NCBI RefSeq assembly: GCF_050433565.1
Contig: NZ_JBNPWZ010000001.1
Coordinates: 558,001-622,000 of the forward strand
Direction: 5' to 3'
DNA from: Ornithinibacillus bavariensis
Lineage (GTDB): Bacteria; Bacillota; Bacilli; Bacillales; Amphibacillaceae
DNA: 64,000 bases
The number at the start of each line of letters is the position of its first letter. The first letter of the stretch is position 1. Positions 53,764 through 62,416 of this stretch are shown in pieces. The notes under the pieces are model-generated. The model saw nothing but the letters and a program-made list of their open reading frames with translations, searched no databases and was not told where the DNA came from. Made by a program: the position numbers and the translations under genes.

Positions 53764-53859
53764 GCTTCTATAAAATAAGTTGCTGGCAAAGGAAAATTAT
53801 CTACATGAATCCAATGTGCTTTACATAATTCTATAATAAAGGAAAGTATAGTCATTTCC

Positions 53860-53889
53860 TTGTAGCAATAAATTAATTACATGTATAAT
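53860..53889 (+). promoter_or_regulatory. SigA promoter of rapZ-yvcK-whiA
   Basis: TTGTAG (53860-53865), 18 bases, TATAAT (53884-53889). Confidence 0.55.
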
Positions 53890-53996
53890 AGATATAGTAT
53901 TTTGGATAAATGACACAATCTAAATATGGTACACCTTTCGTAGGTGAATATCACGTATCTAGCATAATTATAGGTAACCATGAAGAGGTGATGGAG

Positions 53997-54884
53997 ATGG
54001 GAAATATTGAACAAGAGACAAAAATGGTAATTATTACTGGTATGTCTGGTGCTGGTAAGACAGTTGCAATTCAAAGTTTTGAGGATTTAGGCTATTACTG
54101 TGTGGATAACTTACCACCTGCTTTATTACCTAAGCTTCTTGAGCTGATGCGAGATTCTACCAATAGTATCCACAAGGTAGCGCTTGTGATGGATCTAAGG
54201 GGACGTGAATTCTTTGATTCATTATTTGAAGCGCTTGATATAGTAGGCGATGAAGAATGGTTGGAGGAGCATATCTTATTTCTAGATGCAAATGATGAGA
54301 AGCTCGTAAACCGATATAAAGAAACTAGACGATCACATCCATTAGCTGTTGGTGACCTACCTTTAAAAGGAATTAAGCAGGAACGGAAATTGTTAGATGA
54401 AATGCGTGGCCGTGCACATCGGGTTATTGATACAAGTAATTTAAAGCCACGTGAGCTTCGAGAGAAAATTCTCAAGTATTATTCTGAGGAAAAACAGGAG
54501 ATTTTCTCCGTTAATATGATTTCTTTTGGATTTAAATATGGAATACCGATTGATGCTGATTTAGTATTTGATGTGCGGTTTTTACCTAATCCACATTATG
54601 TAACTCAGTTGCAACCATTGACAGGGCTTAATCAGGATGTCTCTTCTTATGTGTTTAAATGGTCTGAAACACAAAAGTTCCAAGAGAAGGTTCTTGATTT
54701 GTTACAGTTCATGCTTCCACAATATAAAAAAGAAGGAAAGTCACAGCTAGTTGTTGCTATCGGTTGTACTGGGGGGCAGCATCGTTCAGTAGCTTTAGCG
54801 GAATACTTTGCTAAAAAGCTTGCTGAAGCGAATTATATTACACATGTTAGTCACCGTGACATTGATAAGAGAAAGGGCCATTAA
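53997..54884 (+). CDS. rapZ: RapZ/YvcJ nucleotide-binding protein
   Basis: 295 residues. P-loop protein; the E. coli homologue binds GlmZ RNA and UDP-GlcNAc signals, the Bacillus one (YvcJ) influences competence. Walker A IITGMSGAGKTVAIQSFED, and CTGGQHRSV and HRDIDKRK at the C-terminus. ATG 53997 has AGAGGTG 6 bases upstream. Confidence 0.95.
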   Translation: MGNIEQETKMVIITGMSGAGKTVAIQSFEDLGYYCVDNLPPALLPKLLELMRDSTNSIHKVALVMDLRGREFFDSLFEALDIVGDEEWLEEHILFLDANDEKLVNRYKETRRSHPLAVGDLPLKGIKQERKLLDEMRGRAHRVIDTSNLKPRELREKILKYYSEEKQEIFSVNMISFGFKYGIPIDADLVFDVRFLPNPHYVTQLQPLTGLNQDVSSYVFKWSETQKFQEKVLDLLQFMLPQYKKEGKSQLVVAIGCTGGQHRSVALAEYFAKKLAEANYITHVSHRDIDKRKGH

Positions 54885-54885
54885 T

Positions 54886-55845
54886 ATGTCAGATAATAAC
54901 CAGCCAAGAATCGTCGTAATTGGAGGAGGAACTGGGATGCCAGTTCTACTCCGTGGATTAAAAAATTATCCGATTCAATTAACGGCTCTAGTAACTGTAG
55001 CAGATGATGGTGGTAGTACGGGAAGATTACGGCAGGATATGGCTATACCGGCACCAGGAGATATTCGAAATGTTATTGCAGCAATGTCTGAGGTTGAACC
55101 AATGCTTATCCAGCTTTTTCAGCATCGCTTTTCAGTTGGAAATGAGTTATCGGGACACTCGCTTGGAAACCTGCTTTTGGCCGCGATGACTTCCATTACT
55201 GGAGATTTTTATACAGGGATTAAAGAAATCTCAAGAGTTTTAAATGTGAAAGGTAAAATATACCCAATCTCGAATGAAAATATTTCGTTACGAGCAGAAA
55301 TGGCAGATGGATCATTTGTGGTAGGAGAATCCAATATCCCATTAGCAGGTAAAGAAATACACCGAGTATATTTAGAGCCTACAGATGTAAAACCATTGCC
55401 AAACGCTTTAACTGCAATAGAAAGAGCAGATTTAATTGTTATTTCTCCTGGGAGTCTGTTTACTAGTATCATGCCGAATTTAATTATTCCTCAAATAGCT
55501 GATGCATTACGTAGTGCTAAAGCTAAAATAGTTTATGTTTGTAATGTAATGACACAAGCAGGTGAAACTACCGATTTTTCTGCTGGTGACCATGTTCAGG
55601 CTATCATAAATCATATAGGGGAAGATATTATCGATGCAATCGTAGTTCACAGTGAAAAAATCGATCCTAAAGTTCGTGATCGATATGCTGGGGAGAATTC
55701 GGAACCTGTTGAATATGATATTGAAAGATTATTAGACATGGGGCTTCAAATTATTGAAGGGGATATTATTGATCATTCAAAAACAACCATACGCCATGAT
55801 ACAGGAAAGATTGCCAAATTACTATATTCTTTGATTGCGAAATAA
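54886..55845 (+). CDS. yvcK: YvcK (gluconeogenesis factor, CofD-like)
   Basis: 319 residues. UDP-GlcNAc-binding protein required for growth on gluconeogenic carbon and for PBP1 placement. VVIGGGTGMPVLLRGLKNYP, TVADDGGSTGRLRQD, PGDIRNVIAAMS, NELSGHSLGNLLLAA are diagnostic. ATG 54886 sits one base after the rapZ stop. Confidence 0.96.
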   Translation: MSDNNQPRIVVIGGGTGMPVLLRGLKNYPIQLTALVTVADDGGSTGRLRQDMAIPAPGDIRNVIAAMSEVEPMLIQLFQHRFSVGNELSGHSLGNLLLAAMTSITGDFYTGIKEISRVLNVKGKIYPISNENISLRAEMADGSFVVGESNIPLAGKEIHRVYLEPTDVKPLPNALTAIERADLIVISPGSLFTSIMPNLIIPQIADALRSAKAKIVYVCNVMTQAGETTDFSAGDHVQAIINHIGEDIIDAIVVHSEKIDPKVRDRYAGENSEPVEYDIERLLDMGLQIIEGDIIDHSKTTIRHDTGKIAKLLYSLIAK

Positions 55846-55863
55846 AATGAAGGGGGGAGTATC

Positions 55864-56811
55864 ATGTCCTTTGCTTCAGAGATTAAAAAGGAATTAACAA
55901 CTGTGGAGTCAGGTCCTTGTTGCTCGAATGCGGAGCTAGCTGCATTAATAAGGATGAACGGAACCATTTCGGTATCGCAAATGCAGTATACGTTAGATAT
56001 CCAAACAGAAAACGCAGCTATAGCAAGACGTATCTATACATTACTTAAGGCTGGTTTCTCTCTTACTCCTGTGGAACTTTTAGTACGAAAGAAAATGAAG
56101 CTAAAGAAAAATAATGTATATATCGTTCGGTTAAAACAAAATGTCCAAGGGATATTAACAGAGCTAGGAATCATGAAGGACGGATATTCTTTTTTTCGTG
56201 GAATACCGGAACAGTTTGTAGAAAAGGATTGCTGTAAGAGAGCTTATCTTCGTGGAGCTTTTCTTGCGGGAGGGTCCATTAATAATCCAGAAACCTCTTC
56301 CTATCATTTAGAGATCTTTAATTCTAATGAAGACCATAATCAGGCATTATGTGAATTACTGAATACATTTGATTTACGGTCAAGAGTTTTGGAGCGAAAA
56401 AAAGGCTATATTGTATATATGAAGGAAGCGGAGAGAATAACGGAGTTTTTAAATATTATTGGTGCACATAATGCACTATTTAAATTTGAGGATGTTCGGA
56501 TTGTTCGAGATATGCGAAACTCTGTAAATAGACTTGTTAATTGTGAAACGGCAAATTTGAATAAAACAATTGGTGCAGCCTTTCGCCAAATTGAAAATAT
56601 AAAACTAATTGAACGAACAGTAGGACTTGAGTCGCTACCAGAAAAGCTACGAGAGGTCGCAATTTTACGAGTACAGCATGAGGATGTTTCCTTGAAGGAG
56701 TTAGGCGAGCTTGTATCAAGTGGAAAAATATCAAAGTCGGGAATTAATCATCGTTTAAAGAAAATTGATGAATTTGCAGAAAAAATTAAACAAGGCGAAA
56801 TTTTATCATAA
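55864..56811 (+). CDS. whiA: WhiA, LAGLIDADG-like DNA-binding protein
   Basis: 315 residues. Binds DNA through a homing-endonuclease-like fold plus HTH; in B. subtilis affects division and chromosome segregation. SFASEIKKELTTVESGPCC N-terminus, LRGAFLAGGSINNPETSSYH core (no catalytic acids of active nucleases), C-terminal HTH HEDVSLKELGELVSSGKISK. AAGGGGGGAG precedes the ATG. Third gene of the unit. Confidence 0.96.
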   Translation: MSFASEIKKELTTVESGPCCSNAELAALIRMNGTISVSQMQYTLDIQTENAAIARRIYTLLKAGFSLTPVELLVRKKMKLKKNNVYIVRLKQNVQGILTELGIMKDGYSFFRGIPEQFVEKDCCKRAYLRGAFLAGGSINNPETSSYHLEIFNSNEDHNQALCELLNTFDLRSRVLERKKGYIVYMKEAERITEFLNIIGAHNALFKFEDVRIVRDMRNSVNRLVNCETANLNKTIGAAFRQIENIKLIERTVGLESLPEKLREVAILRVQHEDVSLKELGELVSSGKISKSGINHRLKKIDEFAEKIKQGEILS

Positions 56812-56831
56812 CTTTACTTCTAATTTTCAGA

Positions 56832-56867
56832 ATCCATGGTATAATAGTTTATCATGGATATTTTTTT
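56832..56867 (+). terminator. Terminator after whiA
   Basis: ATCCATG (56832-56838) and CATGGAT (56853-56859), followed by ATTTTTTT. A TATAAT in the loop could also start crh transcription. Confidence 0.6.
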
Positions 56868-56927
56868 ACATTTTTTTAGTAAAAAATAAAATGTTACCGC
56901 TTTAATTTTGAGGAGGATGAGGAGACA

Positions 56928-57185
56928 ATGGTTGAGAGGGTTGTCACAGTTGAGCTTGAGACAGGGTTACAAGCAAGACCAGCTGCACAATTTGTGCAGG
57001 AAGCGAACCGCTATAGTGCGCATTTATTTTTAGAGAAAAATGGTAAACGAGTAAATGCAAAAAGCATTATGGGACTAATGAGCTTAGCAATTACAACTGG
57101 CGAATCAATTAAACTTATTGCAGATGGATCCGATGAGGAAATAGCATTAAATCATTTGACATCATTTGTGACGAAAAGAAATTAA
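56928..57185 (+). CDS. crh: Crh, catabolite-repression HPr
   Basis: 85 residues. CcpA co-effector phosphorylated on Ser46 by HprK. LETGLQARPAAQF has Gln15 in place of the PTS His15, separating Crh from HPr; Ser46 is present in NAKSIMGLMS. GAGGAGGATGAGGAG leader. Separate from whiA by a terminator. Confidence 0.96.
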   Translation: MVERVVTVELETGLQARPAAQFVQEANRYSAHLFLEKNGKRVNAKSIMGLMSLAITTGESIKLIADGSDEEIALNHLTSFVTKRN

Positions 57186-57233
57186 TAGTATTCCCATTTG
57201 TGAAATAGATAACAATTATAAATATAATAAATA

Positions 57234-57262
57234 AAGAGGATGAACTAATCATTCATCCTCTT
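57234..57262. terminator. Bidirectional terminator between crh and clpP
   Basis: AAGAGGATGAA-CTAATCA-TTCATCCTCTT, 11-bp perfect stem between convergent genes; T-runs are short on both sides. Confidence 0.65.
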
Positions 57263-57278
57263 AGCAATTAAGTATGTT

Positions 57279-57866
57279 TTAATCTGGCTTACGTTCTAAT
57301 ACTTTGTCAATTAATCCATATTCTACAGCACCTGCTGCAGTCATGAAATTATCACGCTCTGTGTCACGGTTGATTACCTCAATTGGTTGACCAGTACGTT
57401 CAGAAAGAATTTTGTTTAGGTTTTCTCTCATTTGTAATATACGTCTTGCATGAATTTCGATATCTGTAGCTTGCCCCTGTGTTCCACCTAATGGTTGGTG
57501 AATCATTACTTCACTATTTGGTAAAGCATAACGTTTACCCTTTGCACCAGCTGCAAGTAGGAAAGCACCCATTGATGCAGCCATACCAGTACAAATTGTT
57601 GATACGTCTGATTTAATATATTGCATTGTATCATAAATTGCCATACCTGCTGTAATAGACCCACCAGGTGAGTTAATATAAAGTGAGATATCTTTCCCTG
57701 AATCTTCTGCTTCTAGGAATAGTAGCTGAGCAACGATTGAATTTGCTACATTATCATCAATGGCACTTCCTAGCATAATAACTCTGTCTTTTAATAAACG
57801 AGAATAGATATCATATGCGCGCTCACCACGGTTTGTTTGTTCAATAACTGTAGGGATTAAATTCAT
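57279..57866 (-). CDS. clpP: ClpP, ATP-dependent protease proteolytic subunit
   Basis: 195 residues. Tetradecameric serine peptidase driven by ClpC/ClpX/ClpE. Catalytic triad Ser98 (CTGMAASMGAFLL), His123 (VMIHQPLGG) and Asp172 (NRDTERDNFM). GGAGG before the ATG. Regulated by the CtsR box upstream. Confidence 0.98.
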   Translation of the reverse strand: MNLIPTVIEQTNRGERAYDIYSRLLKDRVIMLGSAIDDNVANSIVAQLLFLEAEDSGKDISLYINSPGGSITAGMAIYDTMQYIKSDVSTICTGMAASMGAFLLAAGAKGKRYALPNSEVMIHQPLGGTQGQATDIEIHARRILQMRENLNKILSERTGQPIEVINRDTERDNFMTAAGAVEYGLIDKVLERKPD

Positions 57867-57920
57867 TGGAATTCCTCCTTAATTCTATTCTAAAGATATA
57901 TCCAATCTTTGGATAATATC

Positions 57921-57950
57921 ATCATATACTAATGGTCAATGAAGGTCAAA
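57921..57950 (-). promoter_or_regulatory. clpP SigA promoter with overlapping CtsR operator
   Basis: The plus strand carries GGTCAATGAAGGTCAAA at 57934-57950, one mismatch from the CtsR consensus RGTCAAANANRGTCAAA. On the minus strand the same bases supply a -35 TTGACC (57949-57944), 17 bases before a -10 TATGAT (57926-57921). Repressor binding would block polymerase directly. Confidence 0.88.
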
Positions 57951-58122
57951 CAAAAACATTCGACGAATATTGCAGTCATATTTTTCAAAAAACACATAAT
58001 ACATCTTGCCCGGAAGCATGATGAATTAAACCTTTTTGCACTGAAAATACTTGTTAAATCAATCTGTAGGCGTTATAATAGCCTATGTGTCCAAGTAATG
58101 GATGATATAAAAATCATATCTT

Positions 58123-58198
58123 GCGCCCATAGCTCAGCTGGATAGAGCACTGGTTTCCGGTACCAGGTTTGCCGGGGGTTCGAATCCCTCTGGGCGCG
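58123..58198 (+). tRNA. tRNA-Arg (anticodon CCG)
   Basis: 76 nt. Acceptor arms GCGCCCA (58123-) and TGGGCGC, D-arm region AGCTCAGCTGGATAGAGC, anticodon stem CTGGT/ACCAG with loop TTCCGGT (CCG reads CGG), T-loop TTCGAAT. Discriminator G; CCA not encoded. Its 3' half is the integration site of the prophage. Confidence 0.95.
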
Positions 58199-58200
58199 TC
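58151..58200 (+). repeat. Left attachment repeat (attL) within tRNA-Arg
   Basis: 50 bp from the anticodon arm to the tRNA 3' end, repeated at 63344-63393 with one mismatch (58174 G, 63367 T). The left copy keeps a whole tRNA. Confidence 0.88.
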
Positions 58201-58215
58201 TTTGAAAATCAAGAG

Positions 58216-58255
58216 TAGCAAGGGTTAGAAGGTGATTTCTACCCTTGCTATTTTT
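58216..58255 (+). terminator. Terminator downstream of tRNA-Arg
   Basis: TAGCAAGGGT..AGAA (58216-58230, one bulged T) pairs with TTCTACCCTTGCTA (58237-58250), then TTTTT. The hairpin is repeated, with changes, after the right att copy. Confidence 0.8.
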
Positions 58256-58318
58256 CTGCAAAAATACCCAATTGCAAACGGAATGCAAACCTTCGAGTTT
58301 CGAAGTAATTTTTAAAAG

Positions 58319-59495
58319 TTATTTTTTACTGATTGAAACGACATTATCAGGAACTATTTCTTTCTTTACATAAAGTGAAGCTTGAATACTTGTTGCAGCT
58401 ATTTCTTGTATACCTGGAATAACATGTGAATAAGTATCTAAAGTTGTTTGTATTGATCTATGACCTAATCTTTCCTGAACAACTTTCGGATGAATGCCAG
58501 CTCTCAATAATAAAGTTGCGTGAGTGTGCCGTAAACCATGGAAGCTAATTCTTTTTACACCACTTTTTTCAATCGTGCGATTAGATACAGTCCTTAAATA
58601 GGTTGGTCTTATAACACCATACGTTGAAGTGCAACATACTAGATTGTTTTCCTCAAAATCTGGACTGCATTTCATTTTACCCTTTTCTTGTTGCTCTTAT
58701 GGTTTTTTAGCAATTCGATGGTGTCATCATCGATGTCTATAGTTCGGTAGCTAGTTGAGGTTTTAAGTTGTGGAGACAGGTCCCATTTTTCATTATCGTC
58801 TTTTTTTAATTGTTGATTAACAGATATTTTATTTTTATCAAAATCAACATGAGACCATCTTAAACCTAATATTTCACCACGACACATACCTGTAGCTAAG
58901 GCAAGAATAATTGGCATGGCATGGTTCTTGCTTTTAAGATTACTCATGAATAATCGAACTTCATCCTCGGTCCAGTATTCAATTTCTTTTCGATCTACCT
59001 TAGGAGCCCCTATATCATCCAAAATACATTCTTTGATGCCATATCGCCTTCCAGCTTTTAAAGCACTTGATAGAATTCTATAAATATGCTTTCTTGTTCG
59101 TTGTGAAATATTTTTATCGCTATTTGGCAACTTTGTATGATAGAGTTCATTTAAAAAGGATTCTATATGATGATGCTCTAATTTGTTTATTTTCCAACTG
59201 CCTAAATCTGGAATAATGTGTTTTTTCATGTACGATTCATGATGTTCATAGGTACCAGGTGCAACTGTACTTTTTTTTGGGGGAAACCATTGATTAAAGT
59301 ATTCCTCCGGTGTCATATCCTCTGGATTTATAAATCCTTTATCTAGAGAGCTATGATTCTAGGAAGGTCTTTTTCTGCATCTTTTTTCTTTTCATATCCA
59401 CTGAACTACTTTTGTTTACGTCTGTTTTTATGGTCCCGACCAACATCAACTACAATAGCGTACTTATTACCCCTTTTTGTAATATGTCCTCTCAC
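58319..59495 (-). pseudogene. int: Tyrosine integrase, inactivated
   Basis: Reassembles to about 390 codons, the usual phage-integrase length. From GTG 59495: arm-binding domain (HITKRGNKYAIVVDVGRD), an in-frame TAG at 59406-59408 where relatives carry Trp (KQK-stop-FSGY), a frameshift near 59345-59352 (RIIAL-stop; correct frame resumes LDKGFINPEDMT), then core-binding and catalytic domains, and another frameshift near 58672-58690. Catalytic motifs remain readable: TGMCRGEILGLRW, HGLRHTHATLL, ERLGHRS and the TLDTYSHV tyrosine. At least three lesions, so excision by this enzyme is unlikely. Confidence 0.92.
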
Positions 59496-59806
59496 GAAAT
59501 TAATCCCCCTATCAGAAATTTACCTTTGTGCATTTCTAATCGTCTTAAGGCAAAATCATTTTCAACATTAAATAGAGCCATAATATCTTTAACTGTATAA
59601 TTTATGAGCTTGTCCAACATAAAAGTGGGTATGCAAAAATGATAAGCGAAATAATTAGCCTGGTATTCTTGTAATTCCTTAAATAAAGGATGCATTTTCA
59701 ATTGATGTCCACAATGTCTAAGAGAATGACCTAGCTCATGTCCAAATAGCTGCCATTCCTTTTGTTTAGTTGACCTTCGAATCCTTATATCATTACCATG
59801 GTCCAC
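59492..59806 (-). pseudogene. immA: ImmA/IrrE metallopeptidase, N-terminally truncated
   Basis: About 104 residues remain. ImmA proteases cleave phage or ICE repressors of the ImmR type during induction. Zinc motif FGHELGHSLRH and the later EYQANYFAYHFCIP are intact, but the N-terminal part is cut near 59800. Its TGA (59492-59494) overlaps the GTG of the integrase (GTGA), so immA-int were translationally coupled. The repressor gene normally next to it is missing. Confidence 0.82.
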
Positions 59807-59940
59807 AGGTTCTTATAGAGTATATTGAATTTGATGTGTTACTTAACCCAGATGGAGTTAAAATTTACCTAGATCCAACGTACCTAAAAAGAGTAGGGAA
59901 ATTTGCAGTATATGTCGAAAAGTTTTTGCTGTATTTATAA
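59807..59940 (+). pseudogene. C-terminal fragment of an unidentified gene
   Basis: A plus-strand frame (in phase with 59938, stop TAA 59938-59940) reads through LIEYIEFDVLLNPDGVKIYL to a stop and lacks any start. It meets the truncated ImmA head-on near 59800. Most simply, the junction of a large internal deletion. Family not recognised. Confidence 0.5.
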
Positions 59941-59997
59941 GTTATATCTGTCCTAACTCTTATATTATATATAAGAATACTTTAAGGAGAGATAAAA

Positions 59998-60282
59998 TTG
60001 CAGAAAAATCGTAGTAGTATTAAACCTAATGGACCATATGAAGCTGTTGTTATTCGAGGGAATGCCTCAAACGTTTTGGAGTTAAGAGTTACCATTCTTG
60101 CTTTAAGGGTTGAAAGTACTGGCCTTCGAAATATAAATATTCATGAATGGTTATGTAAAATAGGAAATCAGTTTATTGATGAAGTCGAAGGGTATAAAGT
60201 GGCGTTAATTACAGCAGCTGATGTATCTAATAGGCAAATAGTAGGTAGTTGGAAGGAAAGAGAAATTAATAAAAAAGGTTAA
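59998..60282 (+). CDS. Hypothetical prophage protein
   Basis: 94 residues from TTG 59998 with AAGGAGA 7 bases upstream. Contains VVIRGNASNVLELRVTILAL and ends KEREINKKG. No domain recognised; position just before the holin suggests a tail- or lysis-region gene. Appears intact, unlike its neighbours. Confidence 0.6.
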   Translation: MQKNRSSIKPNGPYEAVVIRGNASNVLELRVTILALRVESTGLRNINIHEWLCKIGNQFIDEVEGYKVALITAADVSNRQIVGSWKEREINKKG

Positions 60283-60343
60283 TTGTTCTAAAAGGCATCT
60301 CAAATGAGGTGCTTTTTATTATGTCAAAAAGTGGGGGTCAGTC

Positions 60344-60664
60344 ATGGATGAAACATTAATTCAATATTCTCTCACACTAGGGCCTTTTGCGGTCCTTTTT
60401 GTTTGGCTTTTCTATTCTGTAGGAAGGAATCAAACAAATGTGCCAAACAGTTATATAAAACAATAGATGCTCAAAATGAAACCCTTAAGGGATTCAGCAC
60501 AAAATACGATATTGTCATAACAAAACCTAGATGATATTGAAGAGCGTTTGCCACCTTGGTGTATCAAAAATTACTTGCCTGTAGCATCCTTGATTTTAGG
60601 ATTGTTAGCAGGTGTTTTTTATGCCGGAGGTACTTTGCACCAAAGTAAGATCGTTACTAAATAA
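60344..60664 (+). pseudogene. BhlA/UviB-type holin region, frameshifted
   Basis: Starts MDETLIQYSLTLGPFAVLFV, the opening of BhlA-like holins. The frame then breaks (stop at 60464-60466); a +/-1 frame carries KQLYKTIDAQNETLKGFSTK, and a second shift near 60524 leads to LDDIEERLPPWCIKNYLPVA and a membrane helix (SLILGLLAGVFYAGG) resembling a second phage holin. Either a fused, degenerate pair or one locus with two frameshifts. Directly before the endolysin. Confidence 0.7.
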
Positions 60665-60678
60665 TAGGAGGCGGTATA

Positions 60679-61522
60679 ATGCCATTCGAACGAGTTACAA
60701 GTCCATACGGGAACCGAACAGACCCAGTCACAGGTCAAAAAAATACTTTCCATGATGGGATTGATCTAGTTAAAAGTCATCAAGCACCGATTGGTGCATT
60801 TGTACTTGGTAAGGTACTTTATACTGGTAATGGAGTATCTGGTACTGGTGTCGGTGGTTATGGTAATGTTGTTGTCATTGAGGACAAAAATAAGCGAGGT
60901 CATGTCTATGCTCATCTTGCTAGTGTGTCTGTTAAAAAAAGGACAAACTGTTAAGCAAGGTGACATTATCGGTAAACAGGGCGCTACAGGTGTAAGAGTA
61001 ACTGGCTCTCATTTACATTACGAGATTAGAAAGAAGTCTAGTCCATCATTAGGTTGGGTAGATAATCCCAAAACAAGAACATTGGACCCTACTCAATATG
61101 TTAAGGATTATTACAATGAAGATAAGCAAGTGGTAGATGATAGTGGTATTTATGTAGTTAGAACAGGTGATACATTAACTCGGAATGCAAGAGACCATAA
61201 TACGACTGTCGATGCTTTAGTAAAATTGAATAACTTAGAAAATCGAGATCTAATTTTTCTAGGGCAAAGAATTAAACTACCTGGTACAAATAAAAAGGAA
61301 ACCCTTTACCTACCAAAAACTGCATCAAGTTGGCGTGTTTACCCAACTAAAGTTGCACCAGTCAAAGGTAATGAGAAGGGCTTCTTAAACCCGAAAAAGT
61401 TTGGTGGATTACAATATGAGGTGCTTGGAAAACCTCAAGCTAATGTTGTAACCATTCAGACTAAAGATATTGGTAAGGTAAATATCTATGTACATCCTAG
61501 TACCGGAGCAGTAATTAAATAA
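60679..61522 (+). pseudogene. M23-LysM endolysin, frameshifted at an A7 run
   Basis: N-terminal M23 peptidase (VTSPYGNRTDPVTGQKNTFH, DGIDL; HLHYEIRKKS downstream), a LysM domain (YVVRTGDTLTRNARDHNTTV), and a C-terminal wall-binding domain (FGGLQYEVLGKPQANVVTIQ). The reading frame breaks at seven As (60934-60940); six As would give VKKGQTVKQGDIIG and restore a ~280-residue protein. AGGAGGCGG before the ATG. Probably inactive; ribosomal or polymerase slippage could yield some product. Confidence 0.88.
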
Positions 61523-61630
61523 ATATACGCCTCCCTAAACGGATAATATTTTTTTAATCTTTTGTAATTTGCTTAACTTCAAACTATATGCGAAAATATA
61601 CATAGGAATATAGAGAGAGGAGTCGTTGTC

Positions 61631-61981
61631 ATGTCGCAAGCATACGAATATGTGACCATTGAAGTTACGAAGAAAAAGCCGAAGAAAATACACTGGTTAT
61701 GGCGTATTCCAGCGATGATTTACATGCCGTTAGTGGCATTGTTTTTGATTCTCACAGGATTAATAATGTCGTTAACGATTATTGGATTTTTTTTCGCATT
61801 ACCGTTATTTACTATAGCAATACCGATAGCGGTTTACCCGTTTGCTCCAGGTAAATTTAAAACATACAAGGTCACGTGTCCTAATTGCGAGAAAAAGACT
61901 ATTGTTTATCAAGATCGCGAAGATTACAAATGTCCTCGTTGCAGGATTCCAGTTGCAATAAAGTGGCAAAACTATAAGTGA
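61631..61981 (+). CDS. Small membrane protein with C-terminal zinc ribbon
   Basis: 116 residues. Basic N-terminus (TKKKPKKIHWLW), two membrane helices (IPAMIYMPLVALFLILTGLI; MSLTIIGFFFALPLFTIAIP), then CPNCEKKTIVYQDREDYKCPRC, a four-cysteine zinc ribbon. AGAGGAG upstream. Intact and inserted between the endolysin and a copy of its C-terminal end, so it looks like cargo rather than a lysis gene. Function unknown. Confidence 0.75.
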   Translation: MSQAYEYVTIEVTKKKPKKIHWLWRIPAMIYMPLVALFLILTGLIMSLTIIGFFFALPLFTIAIPIAVYPFAPGKFKTYKVTCPNCEKKTIVYQDREDYKCPRCRIPVAIKWQNYK

Positions 61982-61993
61982 CATTAATAAACT

Positions 61994-62056
61994 TAAGATG
62001 TCGGAAGGATAAATATCTATGTAGGACCAGAAACAGGTGCTATAATCAAAAAGTAA
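61994..62056 (+). pseudogene. Second copy of the endolysin C-terminus
   Basis: DVGRINIYVGPETGAIIKK-stop (GAT 61997 to TAA 62056) parallels DIGKVNIYVHPSTGAVIK at the end of the endolysin (to 61522). No start; an in-frame stop lies just upstream. Remnant of a related endolysin. Confidence 0.75.
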
Positions 62057-62167
62057 TAAAATAAATACTAACAAATCTTAATATATAGTCGATGTACAAA
62101 TAGATTAGCCCTCTATGATGAGAGGGCTTTTAATTTGCAAATATATTATTATTTTTTTGAATAAAGT

Positions 62168-62197
62168 GTTTACGACGTAAACGGAAAATAGTATAAT
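62168..62197 (+). promoter_or_regulatory. Promoter overlapped by a palindromic operator
   Basis: TTTACG (62169-62174), 17 bases, TATAAT (62192-62197). The perfect palindrome GTTTAC-GAC-GTAAAC (62168-62182) covers the -35, the layout of a repressor site. It reads toward the 62223 peptide gene, 25 bases away. Confidence 0.6.
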
Positions 62198-62222
62198 TAA
62201 ATTAAAGAAATGGAGATAGCGA

Positions 62223-62366
62223 ATGGAAGTCATCATAATAATAACCGCAGTGAAAAACTTAGCGATTGCCACACTAAATCTAATCACTGCGGTTATACAG
62301 AAAAACCAAAACGAAAGAAAAAGAAAAAATAAGAAGAAGGGGAGTTGCACCTCCCCTTCTTCTTAA
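62223..62366 (+). CDS. Small hydrophobic peptide with basic tail (47 aa)
   Basis: MEVIIIITAVKNLAIATLNL then ITAVIQKNQNERKRKNKKKG: one membrane helix followed by a strongly basic stretch. GGAG lies 8-9 bases before the ATG and a good promoter 25 bases upstream. The shape resembles the small toxins of Bacillus prophage type I systems (TxpA/BsrG class), but there is no sequence identity I can claim. The coding region holds a 13-bp inverted repeat and ends in a 14-bp hairpin. Confidence 0.5.
   Translation: MEVIIIITAVKNLAIATLNLITAVIQKNQNERKRKNKKKGSCTSPSS
62241..62296. repeat. Inverted repeat inside the small-peptide gene
   Basis: ATAACCGCAGTGA (62241-62253) and TCACTGCGGTTAT (62284-62296), perfect 13-bp arms, 30-nt loop. 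Would fold the mRNA over most of the coding region. Confidence 0.75.
62331..62364. terminator. 14-bp hairpin at the end of the small-peptide gene
   Basis: AAGAAGAAGGGGAG-TTGCAC-CTCCCCTTCTTCTT, perfect. The T-run (TTATTTTTTC) is on the minus-strand side, so it is a better terminator for minus-strand RNA than for the peptide mRNA. Confidence 0.65.
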
Positions 62367-62416
62367 ATTATAACATGATGACTTAATATATACCATAGAA
62401 AATAAGGGGGGATAAA

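Larger units (their letters stand above)
53628..53996. other. trxB-rapZ intergenic region (369 bp)
   Basis: Holds the trxB terminator and the rapZ promoter. No coding frame convincing on either strand. Confidence 0.6.

Noticed and set aside
58073..58288. Protein on the minus strand across tRNA-Arg
   Set aside because: It translates the antisense of the tRNA and terminator; the same artefact recurs at 63226-63453 over the att copy.
58319..59316. Two separate integrase genes
   Set aside because: They are consecutive parts of one integrase in different frames; N-terminal sequence up to 59495 also belongs to it and carries a nonsense codon.
62331..62366. Antisense RNA promoter for a type I toxin-antitoxin pair
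   Set aside because: A minus-strand TGTTATAAT at 62375-62367 would start RNA inside the hairpin, so it cannot make a useful antisense RNA ending there.
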